Notes under the pieces: model-generated
Database searches by the model: none
Told to the model about the DNA's origin: nothing
The model's input: the letters and a program-made list of their open reading frames with translations, nothing else
NCBI GenBank assembly: GCA_037176885.1
Contig: JAWWNJ010000005.1
Span: 496,001-560,000, forward strand
Direction of reading: 5' to 3'
Length of the DNA: 64,000 nucleotides
Origin: Favolaschia claudopus
Lineage: Eukaryota > Basidiomycota > Agaricomycetes > Agaricales > Mycenaceae
Shown: positions 44,362 through 56,795 of the stretch, one piece after another
How the letters are laid out: each line of letters begins with the position of its first letter
Position numbering within the stretch: position 1 is the first letter of the stretch
Program-made: the position numbers and the translations under genes

Positions 44362-45186
44362 CTACATGTTACGCATTCCAATATGCCCGTCGTTCCCCTT
44401 GCTTTTCCCTCGCCTCTTGAAAACTCTTTGCATTTTCGACATTCTTCTTCGTTCCCGTACTGTGCTTGCCTTTGGTGGTCCGAGTACCTGTACCAGTACC
44501 GTCTCTAACTGTTGAGCAGCTCTCAGATCCCTTGGTGTGGGTTGGGGCCTTCTTCTGCCACCTCGCGCTCCACCTCTCAGTTGATCTTCTGGCAATGGCT
44601 CAGTCGAGGGCAACATTGTGCCATGCAGATCAGAGCTCAAAAATGTCCTGTAACCTATTAGCACAATACAATGGTAACTCACAGCACATACCAAAAAGTA
44701 TTTGCACGAGTCTCAATATAATATCCGTAAGAGGGGAAACAGAAACCATATTCACCGGGCAGGGCATTCCAGTCGGTAGTAATGCAACAACCACGGCATA
44801 CATCCTTGTCTGTGTGTTGTGGGGCACAGTACCCTGTACAACGGTAGATGTTTGTGCCCGTCTTGCCGAATTGATCTGCGGTATCAGTCTCACACTTGAG
44901 TTTTTTGTACACCTCAAGGTGAACAGCTCTCATCATGACCGTATTTCCTGTTGACTGTAAGCTATATCACAATGTTCAAAACAATACGCACCTCAACCTC
45001 GTTAAAGACGACATCTATATCGTCCAGCGAATCTGCTTGAAATCCAGCTGTAGGTGTATATGCAGAGCCACGTGCTCCACCCTTTGGCAAACTTGAACCA
45101 AAAGCTTCCATCTTACCGCTGCCAAAACCATCAAACTGTCTCCCTTTGACCAGAGATTTGGCTTTAGTTGCAGCCTCATGATGAGA
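44362..45186 (-). pseudogene. Gene-C fragment, Cys-rich protein, left copy
   Basis: Exons 45186-44992, 44954-44692 and 44647-44362 join in frame. The product contains SLVKGRQFDGFGSGKMEAFG, DDIDVVFNEVE and a Cys-rich stretch (YRCTGYCAPQHTDKD then VCRGCC). WNALPGEYGFCFPSYGYY and an Arg/Gly-rich end follow. The 5' part is lost, because the first readable exon begins 45 bp from a tRNA-Ser-like unit. Compared with the right copy, a small deletion near 44515 shifts the last 50 residues. CX3C plus CX2CC could bind zinc. The family is not recognised. Confidence 0.55.
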
Positions 45187-45288
45187 CTGAGACTATAATT
45201 ACACACGCCATAACCACTCGGCCACGTTGCCGCTGGACTGTTTTAAACTCAAAGAGTGTAGAAGGGCCGAGATTATGATTTGATGAGG

Positions 45289-45735
45289 TGTTACGCCCAT
45301 GCAGTTTCACCCAGTTATCTGGCCATCCGTCCCCCGGTCTCCGGCCAACTTCTATCCGTCTGTCTTCCCTTGCTCTGGTCTATCCGTCGAAGCACACATC
45401 CATCGAGATTTTTGCAATGAAGGTCTTCTGAGTGTTCCTGAAATCAATCCTATGATCTATGCTTGTATGCTCTCTCTTATTGTCTTTATTGTTCTTACTA
45501 TCTCTTACCTTATATGGCCTTTCTCCGTAATATTATATAAACCTATTTACTTCGTCTTGTAACTTCAGTTGAAAATTAACGTGCTTTGCCTCCCCATTGC
45601 TCCGTGGTCACAATCCTCTATTTTCTTGGAAGTCTAGTTAGTGGTGTACCCTTAGCCCCCTGTGGTATCGCTTCATCTGTCCCCCGGTATTTGTCATCTC
45701 CGTCCTCCGTCCTTTTGTTTGACACGGATATAACA
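45289..45735 (-). mobile_element. Solo LTR, family H (447 bp), TGAGG duplication
   Basis: The ends are TGTTATATCCGTG and GGGCGTAACA. TGAGG flanks both sides (45284-45288 and 45736-45740). The termini resemble the larger family C LTR, so the two are related families. It lies within a tRNA-Ser-like tandem unit. Confidence 0.92.
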
Positions 45736-46010
45736 TGAGGGGTTTTGGACTTATTTGATTTGCTGACAGAGTCTATTAGTGATATATATATATATATATA
45801 TATATAATACCTACACACACCATAGCCAGTCTGCCACATTGCCTGTGGAGTGTTTTAAACTAAAGAAGGGTCAAAAGCAATAACTGATCAGGTTTGATGA
45901 TTTTGAGATGGGAAAGTAAACTCTTATCTTGTGGCATTTTGGTCGAAATCCTGCGCGGAGTCAAAAATCCTGCAAGATATAAAGTTCAAAAAAATTTACC
46001 TCGCAACTTT

Positions 46011-47480
46011 CTTCTGTTCCATGTTCAACTTTCGGCAAGTTTTCATGATCAAACAGTATGACCATCAGAAAAGAGCCCAAGTGTGATCGTAATTGACTAT
46101 GTATCGTCGTGGACCTATCAATAGGTAGTAATGTGTTGATAGAAAGCTGTATCAGCCCTGAAAATCAATACGGAGACGATGAGAAGTCGACAATGCTTGG
46201 AGTGACTTCCGAGTGAGTAGGATCCTTCTGATGGTCACCTTTCTTACCCTTGAAACCCAATGAAATGTGCAGCCAGATTGTGTTGCATTGAACAACATCG
46301 AACTCTGCTACTGGATTCGAGGAGGTTTCAAAGAGGATTGGCTCGGCACTATCTGGCTCGATGATGTTGCTACGGTGTCTTGACCGGCATTGTCTTGAAC
46401 AACGTAAAATCCCATGAACGCACAGGCTTTTATTGCTATTTTACCGGTATTTGCGATCACCACATGTGGTGCCAGTCCCAGCAACATCCACTTCTGTCGC
46501 TGCCTTGACCGGCTACTGCAACACAGAATGGTAGGATAGAAAAAACATTGATGAAATAGGGAGGTCGAATGTGCAAAAGAAACTGGATCAAACCATTTAC
46601 AAGGGCAAGGCTGCAATCAGTCTTATGCTGCAGGACCTCGGCTTGAAAAATGCAGATCGGACTGATAGAAATGCACGAGCCGCACCCCAATCAATAGGCT
46701 GTGTGTAACAGGGCTCTTATGAACTTTGCTGTAGTCATTCAACCAACTAGAACTATTGTTCAATTGATGATTGCATTACTTTTTACAGCTATTTGCAAAG
46801 TTAATGGCACTTGTTCTTTTTTGATGTAAAGAAAGCATTTTAAACATACCATCTCGAACTGCTCATATCTCCCTCAATTCTCGTCCAATTCACTCAGTTG
46901 ATTGCTTGTTTTGAAGCGATTAGGTGGCACTTCCACATCCTCAGCAGGAAGCCGGCCGGGGTTGCCAAACTTGATTGCATCATGCCGAGAATACACAGCT
47001 TGACTGGAAAATGATTCGCTCCGTTCTCACTCAGTTTTGAACATATTCTGGTGCTATAAAAGGATTATATAATCAGATTTGAGGTCAAAATTGGTCTGCA
47101 ATCTCACCTTTTTGAAAACATGAATCAAACAGCTCGGCACTGAGAATGATGCTATGGTATGTATGTAATCTCATTTTTACGAAGGCGATTGGTCCTTGCC
47201 TTGCATTTTGAAATTGCAAAACTCATTGTCTATGTTCTGGCTTCTATAATCATTCAGGTTGAAGTGATTCTGATAAGAAATGAGTAACTTGTGTCAGTTT
47301 CAGTCTTCATATCAACACTGACCAGCTGAAATCAAGGATCGCGAAATTTTGGAGTTAGAGGGCAACTTTGATATGGAATGAAAGTTTTGTTGATGCGCTT
47401 CAAATTGAGCCTACAAACGTGTGAATTGAGCAAGAATTGAGTGTGAAACAGGCAAAGTAAGTTCGGATGTTCAAGTTGTT
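46011..47480. other. No supported feature
   Basis: AT-rich sequence with only short frames (for example 46308-46616, -). Nothing recognised. Confidence 0.45.
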
Positions 47481-50400
47481 TGTTATGCCCGTGCACAACA
47501 CCCTGCCAGTCTACCCCTCATTTGGATTCATCCGGATCTCCGACTTCTTCCCAGGACCCGTCAGCACCCTTATCCTTGCTCCGGCTTGCCAGCCATCAAT
47601 GCTGCCGGAGCAAGATAAGCTATATCCCAGTTCCCTATGCTGATCTCCTTACGGAGTCCTCACCCAACCGATCCTATGATTCCTATCCACCTTCCCTCAC
47701 TTGGATTCATACCGATGCTTGACTTGACTTATCCGTTGGACCCTTCCGCATCCCTCATCAATGCTGCGGCCTGATCCATCACTTATGATGCCGGAGCAAT
47801 GCATACTTACCTTGGTTCCCATCCGCTCATACCAGTCCTCCCACATATGATCCTATCCTTCCCATTCATCCCCCGCATCACCTTAGACTCATATGGATCT
47901 CGGACTACGCCGATGTACCTTCCTGCATTACTTGTCGATGCTCCGGCCTGCACAGCCACTCGTCCGGCCGGAGCAATGCGGACTTCCTCCTGGCCCTCCT
48001 CTGTTCATCCCAATACTCCTACAGAGTCCTCTCACATCCCAATCTATGTTTCCGATTCATCCCCACGTCACCTGGATTCCCGTGGAAGTCATCCGACTTG
48101 GTTATCCTGTTCATTCAGCTACTCCTCCTATTCTCTCATGCTGATGACATCTACTCAGCCGAGACATTGGACGAGGCGCACCCAAGGTTCATCCGGAATC
48201 ACTTCTACCTCACTCGGATACATTCCTGTTCATCCTCGAGTTCCCCGCATGTCTGACTTGTTCGTCCGGCCCGGCTCCCCCGGCCCGGCCGGTGATCCGA
48301 TCAGTTCCCTTATCCGGCCATACTACATCCCTGTGGACTCGCATCCTCACCCTTGGTTTGCTTGGACGTGAGATGCCTTGCATTGAACTCTGCAGTCCTC
48401 CTCCGGACTCAACATTATGTCATCTATGTTCCTCCGGCATCATTGGTATGCATCATATGACTATGCTTCTTTCTTATTGTCTTTATTGTTCTCGACCGGT
48501 ACTTATCTCTTGCCTTATTGTTCTTACTACTGTACCGCACTTCTTACTTATTGTTCTTATTGTCTTGTACATACTTCTGACTTCATTTGGATATATCTCC
48601 GCACTTACTTTAAATACGTAGAGTCTCCCGCTTGTATTCCTTAGTTTGATAATTAACGTTGTCTGCTGTGTCATTGTCTGGACCTCCCTTATTCTTCTCC
48701 TCCGCTCATCCTTCACTCGTCCGGACTTCCTCTCTGACAACAACTCTTGGTCTTGTGTTCGGACACCTCTCTTATCCTTGTCCGAACTTGTCCGGCTCCT
48801 TATAGCCTTGGCCGACCTTTCGTCCGGCTTGTTCCCACGCCCTCGGCCAAACCTCCTTTGCTCACCTGGACCTGCTTGACTTTGTTGAGCCTCGACCTCG
48901 ACCCTTGCTCATCCCTTGGCTTTCGGGCAAGCCTCCCCGTACTTCGTTCTACCTTGCCCAGCTCGCCCGGCTCCTCCGATTCGCCCGGACCTTCTTCCGG
49001 CCCGATCACGTGACCTCCTTCGTCCGGCCTTGCCCCGGCCCGGACAAGTCCGCCTTGGTCTTATTGCGAGTCGGGTCCCACCAGCCTGCGGTGTAACGCT
49101 TGCTATGGGTTTACTGTATAACTTTATTCGTAGAGATAATAAATCCCTTCAAACAAAATCCACACAACTTCAGCTTCGCGTGCGAGTCGGGGTTCCAGTA
49201 ACGTATCTACTGTGGCAATTTGACTATATTCCTCAATCCAAGGATATATGTTATACAGTTCGAGGTGTCTTGACTCGATAAAACTTGCTTTGAGTTAGCG
49301 CGACTTGATCCTATTTGAGCCTTTCGAACTCAGGACTTAGTTTTTCGCAGTGTCGGTTGGTTGTAGGAGTCTAGGTAATTTCTCTGGTTCAAGTTTCCTT
49401 TCAATCCGTTGGAATATGGCACTAGACTGTTAAGTCGCGCTTAATCCCTTGTACTCGCGTTTCCCTTATCCCAGAATTCCGTTTCACGCGTATGATTCCC
49501 GTTCAAATTCACTTAGTTCACGCGTTTAACAAATCTCTGATCAAATCACAAGTCCAATTTATAGATTGAAAACAAAACAGAAAACTAATTAAGTTCCCTG
49601 GGTTGTCCCACTGGATGTGAACACTTCTTACTGAACGTGCGGCTGATAGCTTACACGTACAATCAAGGAGGGAGCAATCCACTGGAGCCCAGCTAATAAT
49701 TTACAGGCTTTATATACTACGCTCAAATAAATATTTACATCTTAATTGGGTATCTACCTACGTGTCCTGGTACGTGTATTGTCCTTATTTAGCAGACGAG
49801 GCTGTTAAGTCACGCCTGTGTGTCGTGGTTGCACGCGCGAGTAACGTGTAAGTACACGAGGAGTCACTATCGCATTTATCGCGTCGATCCCTCGTGATGG
49901 TCACGTGTGCGTGATGGATCCTCCGATCCTTGACTCGATACTGGCTTCTATCCCACTCATCGCGGCTAGCCTTTCGAGGATACGAATGTTCCTGCTACGT
50001 GCCTCGCCTCGAGGTAAGGTCCTTCCGGTCCTTGCCAGAACTTCTAATTCGCCTTGAGTAGAGAAATCTCCTCAAGATCATTGATCCTATGATGATCCGC
50101 TCTTCGGCATCTTCGGCAATCCTTCTGCCGCTACTCGGTTTCCCTTGGTTCGTCGTTCCGCGACTCGAATCCCTTGATCTTGGCCTAGGCGCGCTGCCTA
50201 AGTATTCCTCCAATGCTATCCCATGTTCCTTGATGTCCCCTTAGGTCCCAATTCAATTGGTAGAATGATTAGACTTAGAAGAGGGATTGATATCCTCGAC
50301 TACCGTGTACGAGTACCCATTTCTGGATAATCATAAGTCGTAGACAAGTCTAGCTTTCCTTGCATCATTTAGTTAACAGCGCGGGTACGCTTTAACCCTC

Positions 50401-50750
50401 CGAGATATATTCCAAGAGATGTCCCTATATTCCTCTTAGTTCAAACACGCGTTATATAATATTAAACATGTTCAAAAATTGAGAAAACACGGGGTGTTTT
50501 CATCCCAGGCCTATCAGCGGGTTCTAGCCGCCCTTGTTGTCTTCCCTCCTTGTGTTCCTCTCGTGTAGGCTGACAGTTCCCACTCATCCTTAATCTACCT
50601 GTGGTGTAGTGGTTTTGATATCCGTAGTTCTGGGTTCGACCTTGCCCGGATTCCACTTCGGCATCTCTTCTGTTCCTCCTTGCGTCTCGGACCGGAACCT
50701 ACCTCCTCTCTCCCTCTTCCTTCTTTCTTCTTTCCGGCACGGATATAACA
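47481..50750 (-). mobile_element. Solo LTR, family C, interrupted copy, TTGTT duplication
   Basis: The reverse-complement partner of 23210-25059. TTGTT flanks both sides (47476-47480 and 50751-50755). Removing the nested insertion (49092-50516 plus its 4-bp duplication) leaves 1,841 bp, close to the 1,850 bp of the other copy. The order of insertion is therefore clear: this LTR first, the nested one later. Confidence 0.88.
49092..50516. mobile_element. Nested LTR-like insertion (1,425 bp), GCGG duplication
   Basis: It starts TGTAACGCTTGC and ends AGGCCTATCA, flanked by GCGG (49088-49091 and 50517-50520). The uninterrupted site is visible in the other LTR C copy near 23445. There is no coding capacity. 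Inside are AT-rich and 'cacgcg'-rich parts. It is probably another solo LTR. Confidence 0.7.
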
Positions 50751-50759
50751 TTGTTCTTT

Positions 50760-52416
50760 ATCTATAAAATCATCAAAAGTGCTACTAGCTTTGCAAACAG
50801 CTGTAATTTCCATATCTGTTTGTACAATTAATCATTATAAGCGCCGGAAGGCGCTTATCTACCTTATGTAATACACATGCACTCATTGGTAGCTGGATCG
50901 AAAAGATTACTACTTTTACTCACCTCCTGTAAGGTATCATATTCCTGGTACCGACTAAGGGACCAGGTCTGAAAGACGAATTAAAATATTCCGGTGATTG
51001 CTCGATCATACCATAGCAACTGTCAGCCACCACTGGCAACTGTCATCAATTGACGGCGATTGCCGCCTGTCACCTGCCATTGATTTCTGGGTGGATTCGA
51101 ATCCTCTCGTGTTGCTCTCGGGTTGGTTGCGCGTTGATTCTCTCTCGCAATGTGTTTGAAAAAAGGCCTTATATTCAGTGAGCAAGTGGTGAGTGAAATT
51201 TTCTTCAGAGTCAAATGTAGTTAACGGGTGGAGATAGGTTCTGAAAAGAAACTGGTCAGCATTCAACCACAGGAAATAATGGAATCCAGGATATGCTATC
51301 ACCTAGCAATTGACGGTTGGGTGTAAGTACATAGTACTTAGTTGGCGGTAAGTATTATTTTTTCATTCTTGACTATAGCCTGAGGTGCTGCAAGTCCCAA
51401 TTTGAGCTGCGCGTTCGCCGAGCGAATTTTGGGAACTCTATCCAACTACCGCAATCTCGTATATGAGTAGAAGGGCAATCATTGTTCCAGTAAAAATTAA
51501 GTGACAGTGCAGCAAAGAGTTAGCCAACGACAACTATGTATCTAATACAATCTGTCAACAAATGAGTCAATTGCAAGGGGGGGAAACACTAAGGCGAGCC
51601 TGAGGTAAGTCAAGAGGGGAAAAGGTGAGCTGAGATGAGCTGACACCGAGGTACCAGGCGTGCCCGGAGGGCCTTGGTATACATATTTTCTTTACTCTTT
51701 TAGCTACAAGTCACATGTACTCAGGTCACATGAATATTATCACTTTTACCTCTACCAAATCACCCAATTCGCCTCCTCAGCTTTCGTCGAGTAACTCCGA
51801 AGCTCTGTGAGAGGCACAGGTGTCGGTTAGACGTATTTTGGCCTTGCCTAGGCTCTACTTGAGGCTCTAGGCGCGAGGCTATATTTCTCTGATTTATACG
51901 GTTATTTCCACTGATCTTTACAGATCACCCTCTCAGTCTACTCCAGTCTTTCTGAGAATTCGGGAGCCTGAGGAGAACTACGTCTGAGAGCACGAGAATT
52001 CGTCTCCTTGTATTTTTCTGCGAGTTAGACCGTTCAAGCAAGGGTCTTACCACAATCTAAGGTGTTTCCACTCCCGCCAGGGATACGGTTTGACAGTGAC
52101 CCTCGTAAGCGCTCCTGGAGCCTTACACCTCCAACACATTGTACGCCTAAGGGTCCAAAAGTGCTATTAACCACCTAGAATTGAGGCTGATAGTTGGTAG
52201 GAAATTGCTTTGGTCTCTGCTAACTCCATCTAGGAATAGTGCTCAACCCTCATAGATTTCTAGAGGGTCAGGGATAGAGTGTACAGAGGTCTGTTAAGCT
52301 CGATTCCCTTGCATCAACACCATTCAGACGTCTGTCCGTCCTCAACAAAGCTTCTGCTCACTTGCTAGAGCTCCCTCCGCACTCCCACAATATTTGTGGG
52401 TCTGACGGTTCCTACA
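50760..52416 (-). mobile_element. LTR-like repeat A, right copy, interrupted
   Basis: The reverse-complement match to 16394-16800 is split by the 50928-52127 insertion. It carries the hairpin 'agcgccttccggcgct'. The short frame at its inner edge (MEITAVCKASSTFDDFIDKE, minus strand from 50813) may be the first codons of a lost retroelement gene. Confidence 0.6.
50928..52127. mobile_element. LTR-like insertion (1,200 bp), CCTCC duplication
   Basis: The ends are TGTAAGG and CCTTACA. CCTCC flanks both sides (50923-50927 and 52128-52132). The left copy of repeat A lacks it. No gene is inside. It is probably a solo LTR of yet another family. Confidence 0.8.
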
Positions 52417-53551
52417 CTGTGGAGTCTAGTAGCTCAGAAATGGTGTCTCTGAGAAGAAGAGAATCAGTTAAGGGAGAATGAGACGGACAGCACACGTACC
52501 TTGATTCATGAGGCTGCAAATCGGGTCTCAGCGAGCCCATACAAGCTTGACCTTGAACATAGCTTATTGACCAAGATATACAGAGAGTCTGAATGATGTT
52601 GTACCTGCAACAATGTGTGTGCTGGCGAATTCAAGGCACACTAAAACTGCCAAGTCTCGAGACGAAGGCTTGTAAGTGGTGGCAAGAACTCAAAGACGCA
52701 CCTTGCTCGGGCATCGTCTTTGTCTCATTATTTTCCCCCGTCTCCTTATCCTCGACTGCCTGGCATGGGGTGAAAGACGAACTAATTAATGTGGCAAAAT
52801 GGATGAACCTGCTTTGAAGTGCTGTCATATAGCCTCGAAATCTCATTTCTAGGAAGCGAATCAATCAGAGATTCAGAGGCATTATTTTGTTTGATGAACA
52901 TACAAGCCGTAGATTCAGAAAGGCAGGGCTGCGGCAAATTCAATCAGCCTCAGGAAAACAGACATTCAGAGCAATTGTCACTACGAAGACGCGAACACAA
53001 AGACAAAATGACGGTACCTCAGTGTCCAATGACAATTAGACCAAGGACACGTGCAAGAGAATTGAGTTTGATCAACAAGTGAGGTATCACTGGCAGAGGC
53101 AGCGCCAGCATGGAAGGCGAATCAGAAGTGGGGCCAGATAATCTAGAATGACAAGGCTACTAGTTGTCGCTTCAATGTGGTCAGAATGACTCGAGCTGGA
53201 AGACGGACTATAAGATTGGGATTTGAAGTAGCGGACAGCCGAGCAGCGAAGGTAAGCAAGACACATCTTATATTGTGGATAGACCCAGCAACGGTACAAT
53301 CCCTCTCTGTGATATGCTCACAGGATAACGAATTCTCCAGAGAGTGGTTCACCTCTCCCGAATTCTCTTAGAGAGTGAGGGGATTGAAATAGAACACCTA
53401 TACCTCTCTGAGGATCGGAGGTACTTGACGATCACTTGAGAGGCTGGTGTGGGGCACAATTGTTAAGAGTAAAGTACATAATATTCGTGTGACTCTATCA
53501 GTCACATCATCACCTTACTGCTTACACAATACAAGTACAAGTAGACGAGAA
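52417..53551. other. No supported feature
   Basis: Short frames only. The subterminal sequence of the following element begins at 53552. Confidence 0.45.
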
Positions 53552-54303
53552 CACAGGCGGCAAGCCTCATGGCTTATACAAAGAAAATCCGCAGTGGCTT
53601 ACAGCTGGATTACGGCTGGATTATAGATGGCTTACTGCTGGCTTCCCCGTGGCTTTCATTTCATTTAGGCGCCCAGGCACATGACGTCACGAAAGGCAAT
53701 GTACGATTTTGGAGATTGAGTGTGTACTTTTTTTTGTTTCATTCGTGCTTGTTGCGAAGTAATGCAGATATTGAATTCAGTAGTTCCCCGAAAAGATTTT
53801 CTTTACAAACAAAGAGAATGAAGAACATAAAAGTTCGCCACTTTCATCAATATCAAGACAAGTCCTGTAGATGCCACTGGACATCACACAACCCTCAGCC
53901 AGAGGTGGCGGGCAGGATTGTATGATGTGGGCTATGGAAAACTTGGAATCTCACAAAGATCTGCCAATTTAGCAATGAACTACAAAGACCACACTATGCA
54001 ATGATGCTAGAGGATTTATTTACTTGACAGCTATCTGGGTGTTGTGTTGTCCAGCATATTGAGGACAGTGGGGAACGAAATCCATCTGGGTGAATTTATT
54101 GAGCAACCAAGACACAGTGAAAATGGAACAAAGAGTCGAACAGTTCTTTGAGGTCCAACGCCAACTCCTGTCATGACATCATACGCCCGCGGAACTGAAA
54201 GCCAGCGGTAAGCCAGCAGTAAGCCGGTGGTAAGCCAGCTGTAATCCGGCTGTAAACCACTGCGGATTATTTCCCGTATAAGCCATGAGACATGCCGCCT
54301 GTG
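53552..54303. mobile_element. CAC-ended MITE (752 bp), GAA duplication
   Basis: The termini are CACAGGCGGCA on both ends, with about 180 bp of inverted similarity. GAA flanks both sides (53549-53551 and 54304-54306). Subterminal repeats of 'ggcttac.gctgg' occur five or more times per arm. This is the same architecture as 43091-43774 with different sequence. No transposase. Confidence 0.85.
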
Positions 54304-55185
54304 GAAATTTGTAGGCGGATTAACCACCGTTAGATTGTATCGAAAAGTAAGCATAGAGTGAAATAATACCAAAAATATGTGTCCATGGGGTTATAAAGGA
54401 TGAGCCCTTACACGGACGCTGGAAGATCTAGACAGGAATAGTCAAGTTGAGCAAGCCAGAACCAGAGACACAGGTCTGCAGACGCTGAGATAGGCGAAAT
54501 TATAATAAGAGGCAGCCAGCAACGTCAACAAGGACAAAGAGCTTTGATCAACTTGGATAAAGAGAAGTGCTGGGAACTTCATGCTGGGCAACGAGGTGCC
54601 AAGCCGGGTGCGACAAGGGGAGAGCCAAAAGCGGGGGAACAGTGACAACAACTATAAAGACACATCAGAGGGAGATGGTGGTGGTGGTAAAAAAGAAAGA
54701 GAGGAGCGTGGGATAGAATACAAACATTGTCCAATATTACAACTTTCCCCAAAGTTGCAGGAGTTGACAGTGAAAACCGGACGGAATAAGTTGCGGGATT
54801 TTTTTTTGGAACTTTATATCTTGCGGAATTTTCGACTCCGCAACTTTGTGTTGCAGGATTTCAACCAAAATGCCGCAAGATAAAGAAGGCAATTATTTCT
54901 TATCAATGTTGCGGCTTTTCGGTCAAAAGCCCTGTTTAAGTTGCGGATCAGCCGAAATTTGATAAATCTTGTGGCGTTTAATAAAAGTGCATCCGGACCG
55001 CCATATGCAACAAACTTTGTTTATGTCACATCTCACCAACAGACTCCATTAGCAAAATTCAAACTCAACAATAGTTTACTTTCCCATCTCAAAATCATCA
55101 AACCTGATCAGTTATTGCTTTTGACCCTTCTTTAGTTTAAAACACTCCACAGGCAATGTGGCAGACTGGCTATGGTGTGTGTAGG

Positions 55186-55224
<39 letters not shown>

Positions 55225-55267
55225 TAATAGACTCTGTCAGCAAATCAAATAAGTCCAAAACCCCTCA

Positions 55268-55728
55268 TGTTATATCCGTGTCAAACAAAAGGACGGAGGA
55301 CGGAGATGACAGAGGACAGATGACAAATACCGGGGGACAGATGAAGCGATACCACAGGGGGCTAAGGGTACACCACTAACTAGACTTTCAAGAAAATAGA
55401 GGATTGTGACCACGGAGCAATGGGGAGGCAAAGCACGTTAATTTTCAACTGAAGTTACAAGACGAAGTAAATAGGTTTATATAATATTACGGAGAAAGGC
55501 CATATAAGGTAAGAGATAGTAAGAACAATAAAGACAATAAGAGAGAGCATACAAGCATAGATCATAGGATTGATTTCAGGAACACTCAGAAGACCTTCAT
55601 TGCAAAAATCTCGATGGATGTGTGCTTCGACGGATAGACCAGAGCAAGGGAAGACAGACGGATAGAAGTTGGCCGGAGACCGGGGGACGGATGGCCAGAT
55701 AACTGGGTGAAACTGCATGGGCGTAACA
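55268..55728 (+). mobile_element. Solo LTR, family H (461 bp), CCTCA duplication
   Basis: The ends are TGTTATATCCG and GGGCGTAACA, flanked by CCTCA (55263-55267 and 55729-55733). This is the same insertion as the left copy, carried by the inverted duplication. Confidence 0.92.
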
Positions 55729-55965
55729 CCTCATCAAATCATAATCTCGGCCCTTCTACACTCTTTGAGTTTAAAACAGTCCAGGGGCAACGTGGCCGAG
55801 TGGTTATGGCATGTGAGGTTTTTTTTATCTCACTAATGGACTCTGTCAGCAAATCAAATGAGTCCCAAACCCTCATTAAATCATAATCTCGGCCCTTCTC
55901 CACTCTTCAAGTTCAAAACAGTCCAGAGGCAACGTGGCCGAGTGGTTATGGTGTGTGTAATTTTA

Positions 55966-56795
55966 GTCTCATCATGAAGCTGCAACTAAAGTCAAATCCC
56001 TGCTCAGAGGGAGACAATTTGATGGTTTTGGCAGCGGTAAGATGGAAGCTTTTGGTTCAAGTTTGCCAAAGGGTGAAGCACGTGGTTCTGCATATACACC
56101 TACAGCTGGATTTCAAGCAGATTCGCTGGAGGATATGGATGTTGTGTTTAACGAGGTTGAGGTGTGCATTGTTTCTAACATCATTCCATGGCTGACAGTT
56201 AGAAGGACAATACAGTCATGATGACTGTGATGAGGGCTGTTCACCTTCAGGCGTACAGAATCCTCAAGCGCGAGACTGATACTGCAGATCAATTGGGCAA
56301 GACGGGCACAAACATATACCGTTGTACAGGGTACTGTGCCCCGCAGCACACAGACAAGGATGTATGCCGTGGTTGCTGCATTACGACTGACTGGAATGCC
56401 CTGCCTGGTGAATATGGTTTCTGTTTTCCGTCTTACGGATATTATATTGAGACTCGTGCAAATACCTTTTGGTACGTGCTGTGAATTACCATTGTATTGT
56501 GCTGATAGATTACAGGACATTTCTGAGCTCTGATCTGCATGGCACAATGTTGCCCTCAACTGAGCCATTGCCAGAAGATCGACTGAGAGGTGGAGCGCGA
56601 GGTGGCAGAAGAAGGCCCCAACCCACACCAAGGGATCTGAGAGCTGCCCGACGGGATGCCGTCAGAGACGGTACTGGTACTCGGACTACAAAAGGCAAAC
56701 ATAGTACAGGAACCAAGAAGAATGTCGAAAAGGCAAAGAGCTATCAAGAGGCAAGGGAGAAGCAAGGGGCTCGACAGGGGTATTGGAATGCGTAA
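55966..56795 (+). pseudogene. Gene-C fragment, right copy
   Basis: Inverted copy of 44362-45186. Readable parts are DTADQLGKTGTNIYRCTGYC, VCRGCCITTDWNALPGEYGF and an Arg/Gly-rich tail ending QEAREKQGARQGYWNA. A changed sequence at the second exon border (about 56180-56220) breaks the frame that is intact in the left copy, and the start is missing. Each copy is broken at a different place. Confidence 0.55.

Larger units (their letters stand above)
44033..46010. repeat. Left arm of a large inverted duplication
   Basis: Nearly all of this block recurs in reverse complement at 54785-57126. It includes the gene-C fragment, tRNA-Ser-like units (starts on the minus strand near 44182, 45231 and 45843), a (TA)n run at 45783-45806 and an LTR with its target duplication. 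The LTR therefore predates the duplication. Confidence 0.9.

Noticed and set aside
47481..48650. Frames conserved between 24-25 kb and 47.5-48.6 kb, suggesting real proteins
   Set aside because: Conservation comes from two copies of the same LTR. The frames exist on both strands and lack any domain.
16394..52416. One giant transposon bounded by repeat A
   Set aside because: The enclosed LTRs have independent target duplications, no capsid-, recombinase- or transposase-type gene spans the interval, and the ends of repeat A are not defined.
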